Source: Rhododendron vialii (lineage: Eukaryota; Streptophyta; Magnoliopsida; Ericales; Ericaceae). Taken from it: a DNA stretch of 64,000 nucleotides. The position numbers were made by a program, and so were the translations under genes. The notes under the pieces are model-generated. The model saw only the letters and a program-made list of their open reading frames with translations. It had not been told where the DNA came from and searched no databases. Position 1 is the first letter of the stretch. Each line of letters opens with the position of its first letter. Shown piece by piece: positions 57,064-64,000 of the stretch. Location: assembly GCF_030253575.1 (NCBI RefSeq), contig NC_080568.1, positions 25,671,501 to 25,735,500 of the forward strand, written 5' to 3'.

Positions 57064-59198
57064 TGTAACGCCCCGACTTTTCGGAAGCAAAATAAAATAA
57101 AATTTTAAGAAAATTTGCTAAATAAATATAAATTTCCAAAATAAAGTTTAGCTATTACAATCTCAAGATAAATTTACTGAATCAAAATACATTAACTTCA
57201 GAGTTGACTCTAGGCATGTCACGAATCCCAAGCATATTCGATCTCCGTTCCTGATATTCTTTCTGTGTCGAACTGCACTATCTTTGAATCATCTCCAGTG
57301 AATCCTGCGCCCTCTGGCAAATTGATCGCCGAAGCAAACGATTTGCCAAGATACAGACATATCCGTGAGTGATAAATCACCCAGTAGAATAATCCAACCC
57401 AACCACCCATCTTACTTTACAGTTAGCAAGCAGCAGGATAATAGTAGTGTGAAAAAGCAAGACAGAGTTTGTTCCACATAAACCAGTTTATTACTATCCA
57501 TTAACTTGTCGTGTAATCTAAGATCTCCTCCGCGGGATCTTTCCTCCCCAACCGCTAACCATGCTCGGTCCCATGAGATCACTTCCCTTTGCTGTCATAG
57601 ATGCACCTAAGTTATGTACCGAGTATGCATCCCAATAACTACAATAAGGGGAAAGCTTATCATGCCTGAATCACAACTAGGGTTCGCCTATCTTATATAC
57701 CACTTCACCATCATCACTGGACACACGCCAGTTTATCAATTCATCACTGGACACACGCCAGTTTCAATCTCATCACAAATCTCAACATCACGCCTGCAGG
57801 CAATCTAGAAATAAAACTTTTCAATTCATCCATTACTTAGCACCGTCTAAGTGAATTATATTCACATACCACCCCATGTCTCTAGGGTCCAATCTAGCAC
57901 TCAAATCAAGTATCGATGCAATATACAACAAATCGATAATAATTAAAACAATTAATAAACAATGTAATCACACAACTTATTATGAACGGGCCGTTGCCCT
58001 TAATCTTGTATGGTCAAGAAGTAAATATTATTAACAGAAATCTTTACTAATAAAGAAAAATAATTTTGTACAATTACTAGTAACTCTAGGCCTATTTTTT
58101 TTTATGAATTTAAATTAACATATTAGTGATAATATAACGATGGGGTCGAACTGGACAATTAAGTAACCTAAGGGCCTAATTGTTTTAAGTCTATAACTCA
58201 ATTGGGCCAAATTTCTATACTAAACAACCTCAAGGGTGTAACTGCAATAAGATAACCAATTACATTTAATGATCTGGGCTGAAACGTTACATTTAAAAAG
58301 AGCAGGGGGATAAGTGTAATTATAGTGTTAATTTTTCTAAAACTTCCAGCGGTGAACAGTTCCAAAGGAAAAGAAAAAAAGAAAAAAAAAATGATCAGTA
58401 AGCGCGGCTACAGACAGTGCGCAATGTTTTTTTGTTTTTTTTGTTTTTTTTTTTGGAAAATCTGGGTTTCGTTCGTTGAATTCCAATCTCGATTCTTTTT
58501 TGTTCTAGTCATAAAAACTAGTAACATCTTAGCATATTAATATACTTAGAGAAGAGGTTGGAATGAATTATAATACCTTTAATCGGATCGAATTGATTTA
58601 AAAACGAATCTTGAATTTTGGAAAGAAGACTTCGGATTTTTTTGATCGGGAGACTGTGGGATCGAATTGGACGACGTTTGGTGATGCTAGGAGTTGGGAA
58701 AAACGATTGGAACGGTCAATTTGGGTTTCGGTTGGTTTTTAGACACAAACCCACTTTTCTCTCTCTTTCTTTCTCTCTCTAAAACTCCATGGATTGAAGC
58801 TCCGTTTTCTCTGACTTTTTCTCTCTCTTCTAGACTGGTGGGGCGTGAGGAATGTTGTGATGTAAATTTCGTGGGTCAATAGGGTGGAGTATTTATAGGA
58901 GAATTTTGGTGGAAGAGGATAATGGTGAATTTAATGGAGTTGGGTTTATGGGATTTGGAATGGACCAATTAGGCTTGATTTTAAGGTTAGGGGGAAAGTA
59001 GAGACTGAGTAGGAGACGGAGAGACAGAAGGAGTTTGTATTTGTGCATACATGTAATTTGGTGTAGGAAAATTTTAAAAAGAATACATGTATATATTACA
59101 TGCATAATTGTATTTAAAAAAAATTGTATTAAGGAAAATAATTCTAAATAATATTATATTTAGGGGAAAAAATTGGATCAAAAATCCGGGTCGTTACA
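57064..59198. mobile_element. Solo LTR, 2135 bp, with perfect 5-bp target duplication
   Basis: GATTG lies directly outside both ends (57059-57063 and 59199-59203). The unit begins TGTAACGCCCCGAC and ends CCGGGTCGTTACA, giving TG..CA termini inside a short inverted repeat, as in plant gypsy-type LTRs. I see no second LTR, primer-binding site or pol sequence, so it is best read as a solo LTR left after recombination. It contains a short duplication of CATCACTGGACACACGCCAG (57712 and 57743). Confidence 0.85.
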
Positions 59199-59203
59199 GA
59201 TTG

Positions 59204-59368
59204 CTCTTTATTGAGCTTGTTTGTTGTTTCGCCTGATTTCATTGGTCGACCTCTTGCCAACCTCATGTGGCACATACTCGTGATGCTTTCCTCTTGCCTC
59301 ATTTAATGATTTAATCTTTGCATCGATTACAATAGATTAAATTCTTTTTGCCGTTCAAAAAAAAAAAA
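59204..59368 (+). mobile_element. 3' tail of an older retroelement with A12 end
   Basis: TTTCATTGGTCGACCTCTTG continues CCAACCTCATGTGGCACATA and ends in a 12-base A run (59357-59368). With small indels it resembles the RNase H tail of plant LINEs (R-P-A-N-x-x-A-H) plus a poly(A) end. The match is weak. Confidence 0.35.
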
Positions 59369-59537
59369 GGAATTTTCATCGCAAAAATGCTTGGCAAATA
59401 AAAACGATCAAATGATGACCCAAAAGTCAGTCGGCGGGCATGTTTGTTTCTTGTAGTTCAGTTACCATAAACCAGATTCTCAAGTTAGTGTTGTTCAAAT
59501 GTACCATAAAAAAAGAAGAAAGACATAAGACTTTCAA

Positions 59538-61295
59538 TTAAGCTGGTGCAATAGAAACCCTGTCAACCTGCACAACATACTCTAGCGCCGCGTTTGGGGG
59601 AATTTGTACATCCGGGCCTAGCTCTGCGCCCTTCTCCCCAAACCCCAAGCCAGGGGGAACAATCACTCTTCTTTTGCCCCCTGCCTTCATGGATCTCAGC
59701 ACATAATCAATCCCTTCACACATGCCCCTAGTGTATGGCCTTGACCCCATCACCAGAGCCAGTGACCTGTTTTCACCTCCAAATGTGTCCACAAACACTT
59801 TCCCAGTACTCGCTTCAACACTTCCCTTTAGATCAATCACCACCAGGTCTCCTGGCTTTGGAGAAGCACCCCCACCAACTGTGAGCTCATAGTACCTGGT
59901 TCACACTGATTTCGTAAGGAAAAAAAGAAAAGCTACATTTTTGTTTACTTGCTTGCGTAAGAAACAGTTATGGGCATGAGAAAGCAAATAAATGTTTTTG
60001 TATTCCATGAGGTCGCATGTTTGAATTCCACGGAGGGTGAAGATTCTTCCAAGCCTTGGGGCCATGGAGGGTTTTTCCGGTCGTTAAGTTCAAGGGTCCA
60101 GCATTAGTCGAGATGCGCATAAGTTGACCCGAACATCCAATGCTCTGTATGAAACCCAATTCCTAAATCATTGCTATAGTTATTATGGGAGAGCATCAAA
60201 TATTTTTTGAAAGGAAATGTTTGGGTCAGGTATTCTGAATTGCATCCATTCTGTTATTCTAAAATTGAACTTAATATAGGGTAAGACACAGGACATTGAG
60301 AGACTTTTACCTGATGCCATTAGGCAAGACCACCTCTTCTTGCTTCTCCACATCTCTGTAGAATATAAACTGTTGGTGTTACAATAAAGACATGAAGATG
60401 ATAACTGGACTACCATTGTTGAAAATTGCTATGAATTAAGAAGAAATATTAGCTATCAATTTGAAGGATGCATGGGCTTCATTGGTTCACCAAGATTTGA
60501 AGCCTTGACCTGAGAGAATCGCCCGGCGGATCCTAGCGATCGCCCTACCCAGCATTTCAAATTTCTACTAGACTAATAGTAGTTTTTATCTGAAGAACGT
60601 TATAATAATACAAGTTCGTCTGCCCCAAATAATTTTGAACAATTCAACACCGGCGCCCGCCCAACCTAAGTTTTGGAAAAAGTGATTTTACATTCATACG
60701 TACTTATTTTGCACTTATTCATATAAATCGACCCTATTGCTCTTCCATTGATTCGCTATTTCAAACATGAAGGGACAATATAGTAACTTCACACGAGCAA
60801 GGACAAATAAAAAAGACTGGATGATAAAATAAAAAGAGGAGTACCAAAATCAATTCCCTCGTAAAAATTTACATGAATATTCTACCTTGTATTGGCCTGT
60901 TGCTGGGAAACTTCAAGCCGGGTTTTGATCTGTTCAGAAACCACACCGAATGCTAAGAAGGCAGCCCATGCCAGCCCAGCTCCGAGTCCAAACCTCCTGG
61001 TTAAGCTGGAGGCTATCCAGTCTGTGGAGTCAGCACTAGTACTGGCAGAAGTGGCGGCCGCAGGCTTTGTACTTTTTTGTTGTTGCTGTACTTTTGATGA
61101 GACCGGTGATGGTGGCTCTGGCGAGGTTCTAGTGCTTAGCTGCTGAGTCAACGGCAGAGGAGACGGCGGTTGCGAAGGTGGCGGAGTTGGTGGCTGAGGA
61201 GGAGGAGGAGGGGGGATTTGGGAAGAAGCAAAGTGTTGAGTTTTTGTGATTTGTGGAGAGAGAAATGGTGGTGATAGTCTTAAGAAGGTGGCCAT
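59538..61295 (-). CDS. FKBP17-2: Chloroplast FKBP-type peptidyl-prolyl isomerase
   Basis: A predicted plastid FK506-binding-type isomerase. Three coding exons join in frame: 61295-60886, 60355-60311 and 59895-59538, giving 270 aa. I chose the Met that opens MATFLRLSPPFLSPQITK because it begins a typical Ser/Thr-rich plastid transit sequence. An upstream in-frame Met would add 29 residues. A poly-Pro and Ser/Thr-rich spacer follows, then DWIASSLTRRFGLGAGLAWA and AFLAFGVVSEQIKTRLEVSQ, a hydrophobic segment typical of FKBP17. The isomerase domain starts near YYELTVGGG and ends IPPNAALEYVVQVDRV, SIAPA. Classical FKBP active-site residues are only partly kept, as is usual for this group, so catalytic activity is uncertain. 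All borders are GT-AG. A SINE lies in intron 2. Confidence 0.93.
59966..60150 (+). mobile_element. SINE in FKBP17 intron 2
   Basis: A box-B-like GTTTGAATTCC (60019-60029) is followed by GCCTTGGGGCCATGG, CCGGTCGTTAAGTTCAAGGG and TAGTCGAGATGCGCATAAGT, then TGACCCGAACATCC. This order (GGCC.., TCGTTAAGTT.., GTCGRGRTGCGC.., GRCCCGRACAYCC) is that of a widespread plant tRNA-derived SINE body. The A box is decayed. Confidence 0.55.
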
Positions 61296-62939
61296 TTCTG
61301 GGACATAAAAATGAAGCAATCTCTGATCACTGCCAATAAGTAGAGAAATGGTCCCCATCTTATCCCTTGTGTGTGATGCCAATTTAGTGGGTATGTCTGA
61401 TCACAAGGGTATGTTCAGAACTAGGTGAAGGGAAAGAGAGAGAAGAGAGAGGGTATTTTTGACCAAATGTGGAGTTTAATGTATTTTTTCTGTGTGTTTT
61501 GCAAATAGGTATGGAGAATGAAAACAAAACTATATTTGCCTCTGCTTAATTTTAAAGATGGAAGAGAAGAAAGTGTTAAAAAGAAACATTTTTCATTCAC
61601 TTTCCCCGAATTTTTCTAAATCCGGAGACCCTTTAGTGCGCTAAAACACTACAAGTTGTAGTGCGCCTCAGTAAATCTAGACCCTGTCGTGCACCAAAAC
61701 ACTGCGAGATTGTAGTGCGCCTCAGTATAAATCTACCTAAACCCTGTAGTTTAAATTGCTCATTCCATGGAATGTATCAACATGTAAACAAATACTCATC
61801 TTAATTTGGAAAAGGATTTGCATAACCGGACATAATTGTCTCAAGTCATTGTTTAGATCGTATATGCTATTATATTTTATTTTATTTTTTGATGTCTGGA
61901 ACAAGTATTATCCACGAGACTTTCAAGCCAAACCATTGGGCAAAAGTCAATTAATTTGAATTTTTTTTTTTGTAAGAAAATGAGTCACTAAACCTTTAAA
62001 AAAAAATGAACATTTTGGATCATGATGATTGGCCTTTTCTTTTCTTTTCTTTTCTTTTCTTTTTTATGCAGGATGTTTGGCTGCAGGAAAACCAGAGTGG
62101 GGCAAAGGAAAGAATGCCCTTTCTCTGCCATCTAGTACCAGCAAATACTTCATCCTTCCATATTCTTGGTCCTGTTTACTATTTAGGAACTCTAAAAAAT
62201 TAGCTATATCTTTTAATTTATAATATTTTTTATATCAAATATGGGATCTTGTTTAATAAATCTCAAATAATTTTATTAAACAAAATTTTCAAAATCGTAA
62301 AAAAAATTATAGATTGTGAGATATAAACAATTGTTTGAGTGATAAAAAGTGAAACAGGACCAAGAATATGAGACGGAGGGAGGATAACAAGACACTCTCT
62401 TTAATCTACTCAGGCATCCAAAATTCCCAGAAGCATTACTCACAAGCTGTCTAAAGAGTGTTCAAAACTCAGATGGATCATAATTGACCATGCATGGTGA
62501 TTCCCAAACACCATTAGCACAAGCGAAACGGGGCCGAATCTACAACCAAATTTACTCCACTACAACAAATCAGATCCCCCAAATCTAGTTTACATCGCGG
62601 CTTCAATGCACACTTATCTCTAAGAAACTAGGAGGAAAAAAGGAAAAAAAAAAACCTTAATTACAACAGATTCAGATGAATTTTTGCACAAACATGTATG
62701 AATTTCCAGGATGGCTGCATGACCAAGCCAAGAATACAGAAAACAATTGTGGACAACAACAAAAAGTACACTTGTCTCGAATCTGAGGCGTATGTATATG
62801 TTGGTCAGGAACTTTAGTTGATCTCCTCTTACATTGGATCCCGAGCAATCCAGGACCCAACCGGCTTCCATTGTTAGGCATTCCAAGAGTCTTGATTTGG
62901 CTTCGCTTCTTCATCGACTCTTTCCGGCCAAGTTGACCT
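61296..62939. other. Intergenic region between FKBP17 and the Raf-like kinase
   Basis: The two genes share the minus orientation, so this holds the FKBP17 promoter and the kinase 3' end. A short direct repeat lies at about 61640-61750 (GTGCRCYAAAACACTRCRAG and TGTAGTGCGCCTCAGTA, twice). The rest is AT-rich plus the Stowaway unit listed next. No other gene is visible. Confidence 0.5.
62148..62384. mobile_element. Stowaway (Tc1/mariner) MITE
   Basis: TA flanks both ends (62146-62147 and 62385-62386). The ends are CTTCATCCTTCCATATTCTT and, inverted, TCCTCCCTCCGTCTCATATT, both leading into CTTGGTCCTGTTT. The interior AATAAATCTCAAAT is shared with the 28050 unit. Confidence 0.8.
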
Positions 62940-63974
62940 CTACGGCATGTGATGGGTGGCCTTCTGGCTGTTGTTTATTGACCCAACCGGTCTAGGCACT
63001 TGAGCAGTGGTTACAGACTTTTGTAGAGGCTTCAGAGCGGCCATTATCTCAGCAAACGTCGGTCGCAATTTTGGATCTCTAAAATGTTAACAGAGAACTA
63101 ATGTGAATGTTGGATATTTCATACACTTCCGAAAGCAATCCCTCACTGGTCCACATTAATCAAAATTTAGTGACAAAACCAGAGGAATAATGCTCTTATA
63201 TAACTAAACTCTCCCACAAACCAACGTAAACATGTAAACATATCCAAGTCGAAGCTGTCAGATCATATACAGATATCCCTGACTATTTAAGGAACCTCTA
63301 AACCAGATTATGTTTCACACTAAGGCTCCGTTTGTTTCGATGTAAAATATTTTACAATGTAAAATATTTTTCATGTAAAATATTTTTTCAGAAAACAAAT
63401 TTCAAACTTTTATTTTCCAGTGTTTGATTGGCACATGAAAAAACCAATGGAGTAAACAAACTTCAAACTTTTATTTTCCGGTATTGGATGGGAGTCTTCA
63501 TGAAGAGAGAGTGTGTGTGAGTGAGTCCTAGCAAACCTTTTGCAAATGTTTTCACGTGGCCACGTGAGAGCATTGGGGCACAATCATTCCAACAAAGATG
63601 AACGTGTAAAACAACTTACGGGATTTTCTGCGGTAACTCATTTTACGCCGGAAGTGGTAAAAGATTTTCCTAAAAAATTCATTTTCCGGACTTTTCAACA
63701 ACCAAACATCGGAAATCATGTCAAAGGTTTTTGGCAAAAATATTTACATCCAAACAAACGGAGCCTAAGAGACAATAAAGTTTTGGAAAATACTCACGTT
63801 TCCCAGCATTTCCAAATAATATCTGCAATAGCAGGATCCAAATCATTTGGAATGTCGAGACGGCGATGCTGAAAACCAACTGCACCGACAACTTGCATTG
63901 GGTTCATTCCACCCCAAGGCTGCTGCAAAGTACAGAGCTCCCATAATATGACGCCAAAGCTATACACATCACAC
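62940..63974 (-). CDS. SIS8-like: Raf-like MAPKKK, last two exons (runs off the window)
   Basis: This is the C-terminal end of a Raf-like protein kinase of the CTR1/EDR1/SIS8 group. Exon 63974-63798 encodes [59 protein letters not shown]. This is kinase subdomain IX ([11 protein letters not shown]) and X. The last exon, 63078-62940, encodes [33 protein letters not shown] and a short tail ending HHMP, with the subdomain XI Arg in LRPTF. The tail resembles SIS8 (At1g73660) and its paralogue At1g18160 more than CTR1 or EDR1. The catalytic core lies outside the window. Intron 63797-63079 carries a Tourist MITE. Confidence 0.88.
63324..63765. mobile_element. Tourist-like (PIF/Harbinger) MITE in a kinase intron
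   Basis: TAA flanks both ends (63321-63323 and 63766-63768). The ends are perfect for 14 bases, GGCTCCGTTTGTTT left and the same inverted on the right. GATGTAAAATATTTT follows on the left and GATGTAAATATTTTTGCC on the right inverted. The unit is 442 bp. Its ends share GGCTCCGTT with the 2883/10627 family but the interior differs. Confidence 0.85.
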
Positions 63975-64000
63975 CTTCATTGCATCAAGTAGTGATCAAA

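Noticed and set aside
1-64000. CRISPR arrays, operons, phage, toxin-antitoxin or other bacterial systems
   Set aside because: The spliced genes show a plant nuclear genome. No evenly spaced direct repeats with unique spacers were seen; the tandem repeats found are two-copy duplications or microsatellites.

Overview
This is a window of a flowering-plant nuclear genome, almost certainly a eudicot. The evidence is intron-rich genes with GT-AG borders, AT-rich intergenic DNA, long CT/GA microsatellites, and protein families found in plants. These include a two-domain phosphoethanolamine N-methyltransferase with its upstream peptide ORF, a three-exon plant beta-tubulin, a CML27-type calcium sensor, golgin candidate 2, AIP2, chloroplast FKBP17 and a Raf-like MAPKKK. 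I cannot name the species from sequence alone.

Layout. Positions 1-10.9 kb hold no gene I can support. They are a mosaic of old mobile DNA: a foldback element, two Tourist-like MITEs, a tRNA-type SINE with an 81-bp tandem duplication, a 1.5-kb MULE-like element that may carry captured gene sequence, and a 363-bp palindromic element. Next come PEAMT (+, 11.5-18.2 kb, 12 coding exons, 490 aa, with a 25-codon uORF) and beta-tubulin (-, 23.8-19.8 kb, 445 aa). Positions 23.9-29.5 kb are MITE-rich intergenic DNA. The CML gene (-, 30.0-29.5 kb) has a perfect 117-bp tandem duplication just upstream. A decayed PIF/Harbinger element follows at 30.5-32.9 kb. Golgin candidate 2 (-, 48.0-33.9 kb, 10 coding exons, 685 aa) has introns holding a TRIM, a decayed Ty3/gypsy pol, a hAT element and a short trnV-like relic. 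AIP2 (-, 53.5-50.9 kb, 316 aa) has one hAT element in an intron and another just upstream. A 2.1-kb solo LTR lies at 57.1-59.2 kb. FKBP17-2-like (-, 61.3-59.5 kb, 270 aa) and the last two exons of a SIS8-type Raf-like kinase (-, running off the right edge) close the window.

The genes do not form an operon or a cassette. They act separately in choline synthesis, cytoskeleton, calcium signalling, Golgi tethering, ubiquitination, the plastid and kinase signalling. As I recall the Arabidopsis maps, PEAMT, CML26/27, GC2, FKBP17 and the SIS8-type kinase are neighbours in the paired blocks At1g18160-18210 and At1g73600-73660. The window therefore looks like an ancestral gene order stretched by transposons, with beta-tubulin and AIP2 added or relocated.

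I found no convincing new biological system. The most notable items are the conserved uORF, a GC-AG intron in golgin candidate 2, the number of small elements with readable target-site duplications (three hAT-like, three MULE-type, several Tourist and Stowaway), the TRIM, the solo LTR, and two foldback elements with an iterated CATAAC/GTTATG motif.
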